35,270 nucleotides of DNA from a virus, in the IMG/VR virus record IMGVR_UViG_3300005288_000100, positions 1-35,270 of that record; one strand, given 5' to 3'. Below the pieces are notes generated by a model. That model saw nothing but the letters and a program-made list of their open reading frames with translations. It was not told the DNA's origin and searched no databases. Position 1 is the stretch's first letter. Each line of letters opens with the position of its first letter. Position numbers and translations under genes: made by a program. Positions 20,791 to 27,936 of this stretch are shown here, piece by piece.

Positions 20791-21186
20791 CTATTCACTC
20801 GGCTTTAGTATGGCTTTACAGCTATCACCTATAACGATGAGTTTACTTCGGTTTTCAATGTTGTTTTGGCTCACCACTTCTGTCAGCTCGACAATACCCT
20901 CAACCACCTCAACAAACTTCTCTAACCTAGCTTTGAGGAAGTCGATTTCAGCCTGTTGCAAATCAAACAGTTCGTTCATTAGCTGAATACGCTCTTGTGT
21001 ATCGTCTGTGCTAGGAATGACGGGAATCTGTTCTGCTACAGATTCTTCTCTATCTTCCATCAAACCAGACACCAACGGTGTTACTTTGTAGTTGACATCT
21101 TCAATTGCCCAAGGCTCAACCTCTTTCATGAACAAGCTGCGACCATCTCTCTCAATCAAAAAGCCTTTAACTTTTGAGTTAGCCAT
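20791..21186 (-). CDS. unknown protein with coiled coil (131 aa)
   Basis: The ATG at 21186 follows GAGGTAC at suitable spacing. The first 50 residues (ANSKVKGFLIERDGRSLFMKEVEPWAI) are beta-like; residues 70-115 form a leucine-rich amphipathic helix (RIQLMNELFDLQQAEIDFLKARLEKFVEVVEGI). It forms a two-gene unit with 21197-21400, closed by a strong terminator. No family recognised. Confidence 0.7.
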   Translation of the reverse strand: MANSKVKGFLIERDGRSLFMKEVEPWAIEDVNYKVTPLVSGLMEDREESVAEQIPVIPSTDDTQERIQLMNELFDLQQAEIDFLKARLEKFVEVVEGIVELTEVVSQNNIENRSKLIVIGDSCKAILKPSE

Positions 21187-21196
21187 GGTCAGTACC

Positions 21197-21400
21197 TCAA
21201 TTTGATCTAGCAATTGATTGGAATGCTTCACGAAGAGTGGCCTTGACCCTAACCTTGCCATCAGGAAACCGACGAATCTGGTAACCATTTTGGACCTTGA
21301 TGATCAAACCAATGAAATTTCCACTGGCGTCAAACATACGGCGTGTGGTGCTGCCAGTAACGCTAGAAAATTCACCCTTAATTGCTGTGGATTTGCTCAT
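21197..21400 (-). CDS. unknown small basic protein (67 aa)
   Basis: The ATG at 21400 has AAGGTG at seven bases. A basic beta-rich product (GEFSSVTGSTTRRMFDASGNFIGLIIKVQNG.QIRRFPDGKVRVKA) that may bind nucleic acid, judged by charge only. It is the first substantial gene behind the promoter at 21526-21554. Confidence 0.68.
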   Translation of the reverse strand: MSKSTAIKGEFSSVTGSTTRRMFDASGNFIGLIIKVQNGYQIRRFPDGKVRVKATLREAFQSIARSN

Positions 21401-21405
21401 GATAA

Positions 21406-21471
21406 TCACCTTAGAGATTTTAGATACTTAATCCAAAGAACCATTTCCTTGGATTTTGTCTCCTTGATCAT
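21406..21471 (-). CDS. possible basic leader peptide (21 aa)
   Basis: A 21-codon frame in the leader of the 67-aa gene. Product MIKETKSKEMVLWIKYLKSLR. It is followed within five bases by the next start. The ribosome site is weak. A 7-bp hairpin (AATCCAA with TTGGATT) lies within it. It could be a coupling peptide or chance. Confidence 0.3.
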   Translation of the reverse strand: MIKETKSKEMVLWIKYLKSLR

Positions 21472-21525
21472 TCAGATGGCTACTTCTTAATCGCCGTCTT
21501 CTACATCTCCCTTGCTTGTGAAATA

Positions 21526-21554
21526 ACTATAGCGAATGTCTTACAGGCCGTCAA
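21526..21554 (-). promoter_or_regulatory. sigma70-like promoter with small loop hairpin
   Basis: On the minus strand TTGACG (21554-21549), 17 bases, TATAGT (21531-21526). AGGC and GCCT flank the -35 box exactly (21558-21545), a reduced version of the hairpin seen at 7479 and 27957. TTGACGGCCT is identical to that at 19.2 and 28.0 kb. Confidence 0.82.
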
Positions 21555-21593
21555 GCCTTTTCTAGAAACAATTTGAAATCTTCTGAAACAAAC

Positions 21594-21839
21594 CTACAAT
21601 TTATAGATAAGCCCTTGATCTACAAGATGTTCTTCGATAGCCCCAAGCTCGATGGAATACATAAGCTCGCCACCTTCGTAAGCCGGGGCACCTTCCGCTA
21701 CCCACAACCAAGACAAAAGGTGCTCTTCTAAGGTAGCTTTAGAAAGGTTCAGCAGATTGCGGCAGTCAATCAGCGCTTGGTTGTGTACAAGTGGATCGTT
21801 CAAGGATTCCAGTGCAGCCTTCAGTTCTTGATTATTCAT
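21594..21839 (-). CDS. unknown acidic helical protein (81 aa)
   Basis: An 81-residue acidic protein (NNQELKAALESLNDPLVHNQALIDCRNLLNLSKATLEEHLLSWLW). GGGGAT precedes the ATG. A leader of about 70 bases separates it from a candidate promoter at 21917-21944. Function unknown. Confidence 0.68.
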   Translation of the reverse strand: MNNQELKAALESLNDPLVHNQALIDCRNLLNLSKATLEEHLLSWLWVAEGAPAYEGGELMYSIELGAIEEHLVDQGLIYKL

Positions 21840-21916
21840 TTTTAGATCCCCATCTGTTAATGTTGTGTTACAGATTCAGAGCCTGTGTAACGCTGGTGAG
21901 AAGCTCTGTTAGGCCT

Positions 21917-21944
21917 AGTTTACATCTGTCGGATCCAAACGCAA
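21917..21944 (-). promoter_or_regulatory. candidate promoter
   Basis: On the minus strand TTGCGT (21944-21939), 16 bases, TAAACT (21922-21917), in the 136-base gap before the 81-aa gene. A 6-bp hairpin (GTTACA with TGTAAC) lies in the leader. Confidence 0.45.
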
Positions 21945-21975
21945 TAGGTGTTTCACGAAATTATCACATTTATTT

Positions 21976-22179
21976 TCACTGCTCATTTTCAGGAATTGGC
22001 TTGAAATCTCCCTCAAAACCATAGCCAATCTGAGAGTAAAATTGCCAGATAGCAGCAGGCTTACCACCAACCACTGTATGAGCCTTAATTTTCACATCAG
22101 CGTCGGGAAAGTCTCCAGCATCTGCATAGCAAATAGTCCCAACAGGTGGTAGATTTCCTTCGCCATTCCAAAAATTCAT
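21976..22179 (-). CDS. small phage protein of unknown function (67 aa)
   Basis: A 67-residue protein with NFWNGEGNLPPVGTICYAD at the front and FEGDFKPIPENEQ at the end, a layout (PPVGT...F.PI) common among unnamed small phage proteins. GGAGAGAAG precedes the ATG. Confidence 0.68.
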   Translation of the reverse strand: MNFWNGEGNLPPVGTICYADAGDFPDADVKIKAHTVVGGKPAAIWQFYSQIGYGFEGDFKPIPENEQ

Positions 22180-22226
22180 CTCTTCTCTCCTAAACCATCA
22201 ATTTAAATTATCAAAACACCAGCTCT

Positions 22227-22490
22227 TTAAAACATCCCAGTTATTTTATGCCACTCTTCTTCTACTAACGCGACACCTTCTTGATATTCTTTAGAGAAAT
22301 CGTTTCCACATCCATACAAATAATCAACGTCTTGTGAACCGTTCCACAAGGAAGCCCATGACTCTAAGTCAGCAACTGATAGACTTGTTGCATAAATCCC
22401 ATCGTAGAGAGCTTCCTTGAAGTCTTCTGACTCTGCTGATTCATTCAAAACAGTCTGCAACCTATCTTTCAACACTTGTAAAGGATTCAT
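22227..22490 (-). CDS. unknown protein (87 aa)
   Basis: An 87-residue acidic helical protein (QVLKDRLQTVLNESAESEDFKEALYDGIYATSLSVADLESW). ATGA overlap with the preceding gene. No family recognised. Confidence 0.68.
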   Translation of the reverse strand: MNPLQVLKDRLQTVLNESAESEDFKEALYDGIYATSLSVADLESWASLWNGSQDVDYLYGCGNDFSKEYQEGVALVEEEWHKITGMF

Positions 22491-22699
22491 AATCTCACCA
22501 CAGATCCTGTATCAATATCTTCAGACATATAATACAAGCTGTGTTCCTCATTCATCCAGAACCAATTGTCTGTGAAGAGTTGCCCGTACAAAGTTCGTCC
22601 CATTCGCCTGAATGAATGTGTTGCCCACGAAGGCTTCACTTCATCTGGTAGTTTGGTTTCTTTACAACCACTTCCACACAGCTCATTATACCAATTCAT
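22487..22699 (-). CDS. unknown protein (70 aa)
   Basis: Starts at the ATG of a TGATG overlap, with TTTTGGAG upstream. Trp-rich (NWYNELCGSGC...WATHSFRRMGRTLYGQLFTDNWFWMNEE). Two Cys near the start. Function unknown. Confidence 0.66.
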   Translation of the reverse strand: MNWYNELCGSGCKETKLPDEVKPSWATHSFRRMGRTLYGQLFTDNWFWMNEEHSLYYMSEDIDTGSVVRL

Positions 22700-23013
22700 C
22701 AATTCCACTCCAAAACACTATTCTTCAATGTCTGCATCAATTCTTTATAAGACATATCTCCAATCTCTTGAATCTTTCTCAAGGAACTACCACACCAGAG
22801 AGCTTCCGATCCATCACAGATAATCAAATCCAGAAGTGGAATGTCTAGTACATAACTCACACCTTCATTTGTCCAAAGATGATTCCCTGTGAAACGACAA
22901 GTGAACTCTTCAAATGTGTCAAGGATTGCTTCGATTGTGTACTCGCCTGAATGTTCGGGGAGATTTGGACTTTGGAGCATTACCCGCTCACCAACTTTAT
23001 AGAGGTGTGTCAT
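22699..23013 (-). CDS. unknown protein with SH3/KOW-like start (104 aa)
   Basis: A 104-residue protein. The front (LYKVGERVMLQSPNLPEHSGEYTIEAIL) has the pattern of a KOW/SH3-like barrel found in many small phage proteins; the end is helical (LRKIQEIGDMSYKELMQTLKN). Its start overlaps the membrane-protein gene upstream. Function unknown. Confidence 0.7.
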   Translation of the reverse strand: MTHLYKVGERVMLQSPNLPEHSGEYTIEAILDTFEEFTCRFTGNHLWTNEGVSYVLDIPLLDLIICDGSEALWCGSSLRKIQEIGDMSYKELMQTLKNSVLEWN

Positions 23014-23194
23014 TTGTTTTGTCCTTGGTTAATACTCTTTGAGAAATGTTCCCAATAATGTATGAAGTTACTATCAGCCCTGTAAGGTTCTGAACAACTT
23101 CTTGTGAGATTTTACCATTCCACAAGAAAAGAAACAACAGGGGTTGCACAACGACACATAACCAAAACTTCCGGCTTAAAAGTTTATCACTCAT
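22997..23194 (-). CDS. small two-helix membrane protein, holin-like layout (65 aa)
   Basis: A 65-residue protein with two membrane segments: RKFWLCVVVQPLLFLFLW (about 8-25) and TGLIVTSYIIGNI (about 38-50), with basic residues before the first and a charged tail. This is the size and layout of small holins or other inner-membrane phage proteins, but no lysis gene is adjacent, so I do not call it a holin. The start at 23194 (MSDKLL) is preferred; starts at 23215-23218 are alternatives. It overlaps both neighbours. Confidence 0.6.
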   Translation of the reverse strand: MSDKLLSRKFWLCVVVQPLLFLFLWNGKISQEVVQNLTGLIVTSYIIGNISQRVLTKDKTNDTPL

Positions 23195-23372
23195 CTTCTT
23201 CACCAAATTCTTCATCATTCCATTCTACAGTCACTGTGTAAGTACCACGAGATTCATCATACTCATTACTTTTAATCTCACCACTTTGAATCATCCTATT
23301 GATCTGATCATAGACAGACTCTTCAAAGTTGTACAGACCTTCTTCGTCATAATCTTTCTCGAAAATAATCAT
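23187..23372 (-). CDS. small acidic protein (61 aa)
   Basis: A 61-residue acidic protein (IIFEKDYDEEGLYNFEESVYDQINRMI...TYTVTVEWNDEEFGEEDE): a helix then two strands. ATGA overlap with the preceding gene. Function unknown. Confidence 0.66.
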   Translation of the reverse strand: MIIFEKDYDEEGLYNFEESVYDQINRMIQSGEIKSNEYDESRGTYTVTVEWNDEEFGEEDE

Positions 23373-23572
23373 GCTGTTTCTTCCTCTTTAATATTAAGAA
23401 CATGCTCAAGGATATAATCAGAACAAGCTTTGTTCCAAATGAAGCGGGCTTGGTTTAATTCTTCCTTGGCGACTACCACTTCCAAAGGACTACTATCCAT
23501 CGATCCATTAGCGTTTCGATAGGCAACTTCTGCCTGATTGCGGCGTTCTAACAACTCAGATAAGTGATTCAT
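23369..23572 (-). CDS. small helical protein (67 aa)
   Basis: The ATG at 23572 overlaps the preceding stop (ATGA); a GTG at 23617 would overlap the upstream gene by 49 bases and is rejected. Helical (HLSELLERRNQAEVAYRNANG...LEVVVAKEELNQARFIWNKACSDYILEHV), probably a helical hairpin. Function unknown. Confidence 0.66.
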   Translation of the reverse strand: MNHLSELLERRNQAEVAYRNANGSMDSSPLEVVVAKEELNQARFIWNKACSDYILEHVLNIKEEETA

Positions 23573-23718
23573 CGGGTAGCCCACTGCGAAGGTTTGGACA
23601 CATGAATTCCTGCACACTTATCATACAAATCATTAGCCATATTAACAGCTTCACTTCGGCTGTTGGCTTGGATAGTGGATTGGAAGATATTGTTGATTAG
23701 GATATCATAAGTAATCAT
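23569..23718 (-). CDS. unknown small protein (49 aa)
   Basis: A 49-codon gene with AAGGAGAT upstream and four-base overlaps at both ends. Product MITYDILINNIFQSTIQANSRSEAVNMANDLYDK.., a strand followed by a helix. No family recognised. Confidence 0.6.
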   Translation of the reverse strand: MITYDILINNIFQSTIQANSRSEAVNMANDLYDKCAGIHVSKPSQWATR

Positions 23719-23936
23719 TTAATATCTCCTTTCATAGCAACATCAATTGCTTTAGTGATGTGAACTTCTGAGGACTCTGTGTTACCCATTTCAGCGTAGA
23801 AATCTTTCCATGAATCGTTCAGATCGTCCCAAGGAATCAAGCAGTTTTTAACGAAAGCTTCCCAACGTTCGGAATTCTTAAGCTGATCATCAGTAATCTT
23901 CTTAGACACAACAGCTTTCTTTTTAGGAACTGACAT
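23715..23936 (-). CDS. unknown protein (73 aa)
   Basis: A 73-residue protein with a basic start (SVPKKKAVVSKKITDDQLKNSERW) and an acidic helical end. GGGAGAAAAAT precedes the ATG. Function unknown. Confidence 0.68.
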   Translation of the reverse strand: MSVPKKKAVVSKKITDDQLKNSERWEAFVKNCLIPWDDLNDSWKDFYAEMGNTESSEVHITKAIDVAMKGDIK

Positions 23937-23948
23937 TATTTTTCTCCC

Positions 23949-24335
23949 TTACCAATCAATATCGATTGTATAGTCCCCAGCTTCAATCAGCTCCATCCGA
24001 TACAAACTATTTGCAATCATTTGAACATCTGGATAGAAGTTACGACCCCAGAACAAGTCAAGGAAGCGTTTATCTTCTGGATCACCATTCCACTCTTTAG
24101 GGTCACGAGCAAGCCAAGCTTTAAAGCTTACACCCATTTCTTCACCATTGATTTCTTCAGGAACTGTGTCGTTCTCATAATCATATTCTTCATCAGGAAT
24201 TGCAATCTTAACACGTTGACGTTCTTTACAGCCATCTTGTTGTTGGAAGCTGTAAGGCTTACCATATGTGTCGATAACCAATTGATCCCAGTTACCAACA
24301 TCAATAACTTGTTCTGTTCGTGTACTGATTTTCAT
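23949..24335 (-). CDS. conserved-type phage protein (128 aa)
   Basis: The ATG at 24335 overlaps the upstream stop (ATGA). The product starts MKISTRTEQVIDVGNWDQLV and contains YSFQQQDGCKERQRVKIAIPDEEYDYEND and EEMGVSFKAWLARDP. I recognise this as a form widespread in phages of Gram-negative hosts, without known function. Acidic, mixed alpha/beta. Confidence 0.78.
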   Translation of the reverse strand: MKISTRTEQVIDVGNWDQLVIDTYGKPYSFQQQDGCKERQRVKIAIPDEEYDYENDTVPEEINGEEMGVSFKAWLARDPKEWNGDPEDKRFLDLFWGRNFYPDVQMIANSLYRMELIEAGDYTIDIDW

Positions 24336-24760
24336 ACAATCACCCAATCATCGTCTGCATAAGAAGTAGCTACACTTTCATAGCCGTCGTACTCATCAAT
24401 TCGGTACATACGAGAATCAGTTTCAAAGACAGTGAGCTTTGCACAGTCACCTGAAGCTTTATCTCCTAGCTCCTCGACTACTTGCACAAGTATAGGGTCA
24501 TGCCTTACAAATTTACGGTTGCACATTGTGTGCAGGTCATGAAGTTGATTAGACTTAACTCGTTCTTCTTGTGTAGCCTCGTACCATTTATCTTCCGATA
24601 GCAACCCCTCAATCTGGTCTTTAGGTGTAGTCCAATAAGTGTTCAACCCACACTTACCGTGTTCTACAAACAAGTTGATACCTTTCAATTCTGCATATCG
24701 TTTGATACCCGCTTCACTGACAGAAAAGCCACCATAGCATGGGCTGTATACAATCTTCAT
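24332..24760 (-). CDS. conserved-type phage protein (142 aa)
   Basis: The ATG at 24760 is preferred (GGAG at nine bases) over 24766. The start MKIVYSPCYGGFSVSEAGIKRYAE and the middle RHDPILVQVVEELGDKASGDCAKLTVFE...YRIDEYDGYE are typical of an unnamed phage family. A 16-codon ORF ends in its start codon. No function known. Confidence 0.76.
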   Translation of the reverse strand: MKIVYSPCYGGFSVSEAGIKRYAELKGINLFVEHGKCGLNTYWTTPKDQIEGLLSEDKWYEATQEERVKSNQLHDLHTMCNRKFVRHDPILVQVVEELGDKASGDCAKLTVFETDSRMYRIDEYDGYESVATSYADDDWVIV

Positions 24761-24807
24761 AACCATTCTCTCCTATCTATCCTACATAACTTATCTATTT
24801 CATTCAT
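24757..24807 (-). CDS. possible leader peptide (16 aa)
   Basis: A 16-codon frame (MNEIDKLCRIDRREWL) whose TGA overlaps the next ATG (ATGA). Its own ribosome site is poor. The region 24767-24855 otherwise contains only an AGCGCT palindrome. It may be a coupling peptide or chance. Confidence 0.28.
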   Translation of the reverse strand: MNEIDKLCRIDRREWL

Positions 24808-24855
24808 TTCAGCGCTTTTAACGCCATGTCTTGTGTATTGATTATGATTGGTTTG

Positions 24856-25080
24856 TTAGAAAGGGTTGCCCCACTCTGCAATCACATCAGCCTGTGCATT
24901 GATGTGTACCTGTTCAGTGTACAGACCATTACCAATCTCTTTTGCCCAGTAGGCAAGGCGCTGACTGCGATATTTGGCAACCTTCATGCCAGCTTCAATC
25001 GAACCATAACCTTTTGGTGGATTCTTCATGCTAGCTGCACCGGACATCAATTTGGCTACGTTCACTTTGGAAGTTTTCAT
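24856..25080 (-). CDS. small basic protein (74 aa)
   Basis: A 74-residue basic protein (KTSKVNVAKLMSGAASMKNPPKGYGSIEAGMKVAKYRSQRLAYW), first gene behind a strong promoter (25116-25144), with CGGAGAAACAAG before ATG. Good expression is expected. Function unknown. Confidence 0.7.
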   Translation of the reverse strand: MKTSKVNVAKLMSGAASMKNPPKGYGSIEAGMKVAKYRSQRLAYWAKEIGNGLYTEQVHINAQADVIAEWGNPF

Positions 25081-25115
25081 CTTGTTTCTCCGAGGTTTTC
25101 TGTGTCTGTACGCAC

Positions 25116-25144
25116 ACTATACCTAGCATACAACATCAGTGCAA
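25116..25144 (-). promoter_or_regulatory. sigma70-like promoter
   Basis: On the minus strand TTGCAC (25144-25139), 17 bases, TATAGT (25121-25116). The preceding TTAAAATACTTG is nearly the same as at the promoters at 20701 and 16467. Confidence 0.82.
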
Positions 25145-25152
25145 CAAGTATT

Positions 25153-25323
25153 TTAATTTATTTTCTCCTCGTTATTAATGAAGAAACGACACTTGTCTAC
25201 ATCAGGCACACTCACCTGTTGCACAAGCCAAGGCTGATACTTAGGAGCTGCCTCTACCAAATACCGATAGCATAGCTCCTTTCGTGGGCAGTTTGTACCC
25301 TGACACTTTGAATAGGTTGACAC
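25153..25323 (-). CDS. Cys-rich small protein (56 aa), GTG start
   Basis: A 56-codon gene starting with GTG in a TAGTG overlap with the preceding stop. CQGTNCPRKELCYRYL...VDKCRFF has four Cys arranged like a small metal-binding or disulphide unit; such short C..C..C...C proteins recur in phages with no known role. Its 3' end borders the -35 region of the promoter for the next unit. Confidence 0.66.
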   Translation of the reverse strand: MSTYSKCQGTNCPRKELCYRYLVEAAPKYQPWLVQQVSVPDVDKCRFFINNEEKIN

Positions 25324-25595
25324 TAGACATACTCCACTTTTTCTGTCATCACTTGAGTGACTTTACGTGTCAAGCCTGCACGAATAATCTCGCCTTCTTG
25401 CCAGCCATGTTGATAGCTAACAAGAACACTAACTTCGGCATAAGTGTTGTCTTCAATATTCTTCACATAAAAGAACTGAACAGTCTCTTGTTTGTGACTC
25501 TCTTCTTTCAAATCATATTGCTCATCTGAGTCATGACCGGAACCTTCACACCATTCGTCAAACTCTGAATAACCATCAAAACTAAATACACTCAT
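25323..25595 (-). CDS. unknown acidic protein (90 aa)
   Basis: A 90-residue protein. The first half is acidic and Ser/Glu-rich (SFDGYSEFDEWCEGSGHDSDEQYDLKEES), the second beta-rich (VQFFYVKNIEDNTYAEVSVLVSYQ). ATGA overlap upstream. No family recognised. Confidence 0.68.
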   Translation of the reverse strand: MSVFSFDGYSEFDEWCEGSGHDSDEQYDLKEESHKQETVQFFYVKNIEDNTYAEVSVLVSYQHGWQEGEIIRAGLTRKVTQVMTEKVEYV

Positions 25596-25978
25596 TGCTC
25601 TTCTCCTTTCTTAGTAAACGTATGCACAACCACAAGCTTTTCCTCTTCCTTGCATTCGACATCGTAAGCATGTTCAATCCAGTCAAACGCTTCAGGTTCA
25701 CCATGTTTACCACCACCGTGCCAGTATGTGAATCCTACCCAATCACCATTAGGACACTGAACAGCTACAGCCTCAGATTCATAGTGTCGTGAGTAGTCAC
25801 AAGGAAGTCCTGTAGAAATTCCTGAACAACGAATCTCTGACTTTGCATCTTGCAAACAATCAGCTTCGTCCCACAAATCTTCAATATCTTCCTCTGTCAA
25901 ATCTGTAGGAAGTTCTTTATTATCCCACTGAGCTTGATATTCAAGGATTGCATATTTCAGTTTGTATTCTGGTTTCAT
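25592..25978 (-). CDS. conserved-type phage protein (128 aa)
   Basis: A 128-residue protein. GDWVGFTYWHGGGKHGEPEAFDWIEHAYDVEC is a motif I associate with an unnamed phage family. The first half is acidic and helical, with three Cys near the middle. It ends in an ATGA overlap with the next gene. Function unknown. Confidence 0.76.
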   Translation of the reverse strand: MKPEYKLKYAILEYQAQWDNKELPTDLTEEDIEDLWDEADCLQDAKSEIRCSGISTGLPCDYSRHYESEAVAVQCPNGDWVGFTYWHGGGKHGEPEAFDWIEHAYDVECKEEEKLVVVHTFTKKGEEQ

Positions 25979-26199
25979 TTTGTTTCTCCACGTTCCTTCA
26001 AAACAAATTTAGCACTATTCTTACACAGAACATGGTTAGGATCAAGAGTTCGTGCAACAAACTTCTCTACACCATCATTCTTAGAACAGAATTCTTCAGC
26101 CTTACTCCACTCTTCCTGTGTGACGCGGATACTAGAAGAGTTAATACCAATGAACAGGCCGAACAGAAACACACAGAACCAACCAAATAATTCGCCCAT
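25975..26199 (-). CDS. small membrane-anchored protein (74 aa)
   Basis: The ATG at 26199 has AAAGGA at eight bases. One N-terminal hydrophobic segment (LFGWFCVFLFGLFIGI) and then a soluble charged domain with two Cys (EEFCSKND...VLCKNSA). Likely an inner-membrane protein with an N-terminal anchor and a periplasmic or cytoplasmic domain; orientation is not clear. Confidence 0.68.
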   Translation of the reverse strand: MGELFGWFCVFLFGLFIGINSSSIRVTQEEWSKAEEFCSKNDGVEKFVARTLDPNHVLCKNSAKFVLKERGETK

Positions 26200-26200
26200 A

Positions 26201-26458
26201 TTAATTATCCTTTGTACCAAGTTGTAGGAATCGTTTATTGTAGCAAGGGTGATGTTCTTTTACGAACTCATTCTTAGTGAAGTCTGTGTATTCAAAATGT
26301 CGACTACAACCATAAGATTCATCACTAGGATCAAACTCTTCAGTTGCAACGTTACCACCTTGATCGTAGTAACCTGTACCGGATGAGTGGGTGAGAACTT
26401 CTACAATAGCACCTTGGTCTTGTGTCTCAAGCCACTTAATAAATTCTGCAACAATCAT
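26201..26458 (-). CDS. conserved-type phage protein (85 aa)
   Basis: The ATG at 26458 has GAGG at eight bases; an ATG at 26491 overlapping the upstream stop is the alternative. MIVAEFIKWLETQDQGAIVEVLTHSSGTGYYDQGGN is a layout seen in a widespread phage family of unknown function (helix with LxTxDQxAxVEV, then YYDQGG). Confidence 0.78.
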   Translation of the reverse strand: MIVAEFIKWLETQDQGAIVEVLTHSSGTGYYDQGGNVATEEFDPSDESYGCSRHFEYTDFTKNEFVKEHHPCYNKRFLQLGTKDN

Positions 26459-26487
26459 TCTGCTTCCCTCATCTGTTGACAAGCCAA

Positions 26488-26649
26488 TCATCCTTGCCAT
26501 TTACAATTGAATTCCCAAATAGCTTCAGCACTGTGCCTAAACCTGAAGTCTTTGTGTTCATAATACATTTGCAGCACTTCACTCCAGATAAATCCTTCAG
26601 GCTTCTGGAAGAACTGTTCGAATTGATACTGGTATAATGCGATGTTCAT
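26488..26649 (-). CDS. unknown small protein (53 aa)
   Basis: A 53-codon gene with ACTAGAGAA upstream and an ATGA overlap with the previous gene. Aromatic and helical (NIALYQYQFEQFFQKPEGFIWSEVLQMYYEHKDFRFRH). Function unknown. Confidence 0.62.
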   Translation of the reverse strand: MNIALYQYQFEQFFQKPEGFIWSEVLQMYYEHKDFRFRHSAEAIWEFNCKWQG

Positions 26650-26816
26650 TTCTCTAGTCCATCCATCCGTACCTTAAGCTCAAGATACTCTTCAAGAAGT
26701 TCTCTATGGTCCTCATACCTTACCCAATCACCTTCGGAATATTCTTCATACTCAGTATTTGAGTAATCACCAACAGCATAGATATCCCAACGTTGTGTTT
26801 TACTAAAGTCTTTCAT
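26646..26816 (-). CDS. small acidic protein (56 aa)
   Basis: The ATG at 26816 is in a TAATG overlap, with GGAGGGG upstream. Acidic; ends in a short helix (HRELLEEYLELKVRMDGLEK). Function unknown. Confidence 0.64.
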   Translation of the reverse strand: MKDFSKTQRWDIYAVGDYSNTEYEEYSEGDWVRYEDHRELLEEYLELKVRMDGLEK

Positions 26817-27079
26817 TAACCCCTCCAATAATTAGTGTGCAAGTCTTTCTGAGCAACAAACATTTGATCAAAAGGTACTGACTCATGAAACCTCAGAAAG
26901 TCAGGAAAGACTTGATCCTGAAACTTCTCTTTCATGTGAATAGGAAGGTACACGTAATGAAAACGCCTGTCAAACCATTCTGGAAGCTTTAACTCTTCAA
27001 TCCATATCTTGTTTTCTTTCTGGATCAGCGTGTCCATTTTTGCTAAGGAATCTTTTAGGGAGTCTAGGCTGAAAGTCAT
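26816..27079 (-). CDS. unknown protein (87 aa)
   Basis: An 87-residue protein rich in Phe, His and Tyr (PEWFDRRFHYVYLPIHMKEKFQDQVFPDFLRFHESVPFDQMF). ATGA overlap upstream with the ribosome site inside the previous gene. No family recognised. Confidence 0.68.
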   Translation of the reverse strand: MTFSLDSLKDSLAKMDTLIQKENKIWIEELKLPEWFDRRFHYVYLPIHMKEKFQDQVFPDFLRFHESVPFDQMFVAQKDLHTNYWRG

Positions 27080-27288
27080 TTAATCCTCTCCGTAGCAACC
27101 CAAACAAGAATCTCCACAGCCATCTCCTGTTGATCTGTAAACTCATAACTCCCAAAATACTTATATTCCGTCTGTTCAATAGCCCATTGTATCTCTTCCG
27201 TACTAAAATGTATAGGAGCCTTTTGCTCAGCACTCCAAGATGTGCGTTCCATGTAGAATTGATTGTATGTCCAGTGATTGAATATCAT
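27076..27288 (-). CDS. unknown protein (70 aa)
   Basis: A 70-residue protein (IFNHWTYNQFYMERTSWSAEQKAPIHFSTEEIQWAIEQTEY) with a helical C terminus. GGAGAGG near its start; ATGA overlaps both sides. Function unknown. Confidence 0.66.
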   Translation of the reverse strand: MIFNHWTYNQFYMERTSWSAEQKAPIHFSTEEIQWAIEQTEYKYFGSYEFTDQQEMAVEILVWVATERIK

Positions 27289-27494
27289 TTATACCTCTCC
27301 AGAAAGTTGCTAGCTTCCTCATTAAGGTTTTCAAGAACTTCTGCATAAATCAAAGCCACGCCTTCAAGCTCAGAGATAGCACCTTCATATTCATAATGAG
27401 TATAAGCATTATTGATACCGGAGATAACTTCATAGGCATCACTCAACTCCTCTTTGAGTTTCAAGTTTTCCAATATGTAATCAGAAAGGTTCAT
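27285..27494 (-). CDS. small acidic helical protein (69 aa)
   Basis: A 69-residue acidic helix-rich protein (NLSDYILENLKLKEELSDAYEVISGINN). GGAGGATAAATA precedes the ATG. Likely a helical hairpin. Function unknown. Confidence 0.67.
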   Translation of the reverse strand: MNLSDYILENLKLKEELSDAYEVISGINNAYTHYEYEGAISELEGVALIYAEVLENLNEEASNFLERYK

Positions 27495-27510
27495 TATTTA
27501 TCCTCCAAAT

Positions 27511-27903
27511 TTATAAACAGAGTAACATACCCAACCGCTTATACTCATCATCCATACACATAGCAAATGGCTCAAGCTCAGCTTTCTTGATATTGCATGG
27601 AAGCTTGTCTAGTACAGATAATAGCTCAGATGTCTTATGAATCTTTCCTGTGCGGAATGTGTATTCTGAGCACAATGCTTTGAAGTGAGCATAAAGCCAT
27701 TGGTAGTTGGCTGAGGTTGAGCGTGTCCAGATAGCAGATGGATGATTTCGGTGGGTAGGCTTGTAGCCAACTTGCACACCGTCAAGAACAAAGTGAGTAG
27801 TAGACAACATCTGAGCACTTTCAATTATCATTTTATTTACCAAAATGTTGGGTAAATTCTGTGCTGACTTGATTGGGCACTGATCAGATACAAAGATATT
27901 CAT
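27511..27903 (-). CDS. conserved-type phage protein, remote Pyr_excise-like pattern (130 aa)
   Basis: A 130-residue protein (NIFVSDQCPIKSAQNLPNILVNKMIIESAQMLSTT, then GYKPTHRNHPSAIWTR, then YQWLYAHFKALCSEY). I associate it with a widespread phage family. Its order of elements, K-S-A near the start, a Q-x-L helix, N-H-P, then a W/Y-rich helix, recalls the pyrimidine-dimer glycosylase family (Pyr_excise), but I cannot show catalytic residues, so this is only a hint. It is the first gene behind the promoter at 27937-27965; the ribosome site is weak (AGAAG). Confidence 0.72.
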   Translation of the reverse strand: MNIFVSDQCPIKSAQNLPNILVNKMIIESAQMLSTTHFVLDGVQVGYKPTHRNHPSAIWTRSTSANYQWLYAHFKALCSEYTFRTGKIHKTSELLSVLDKLPCNIKKAELEPFAMCMDDEYKRLGMLLCL

Positions 27904-27936
27904 GACAAAGCTTCTATGTGAATGGCTGATGTGAGA

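Noticed and set aside
23573-23617. GTG start at 23617 for the 67-aa gene
   Set aside because: It would overlap the 49-aa upstream gene by 49 bases, while the ATG at 23572 fits the ATGA overlap used by its neighbours.
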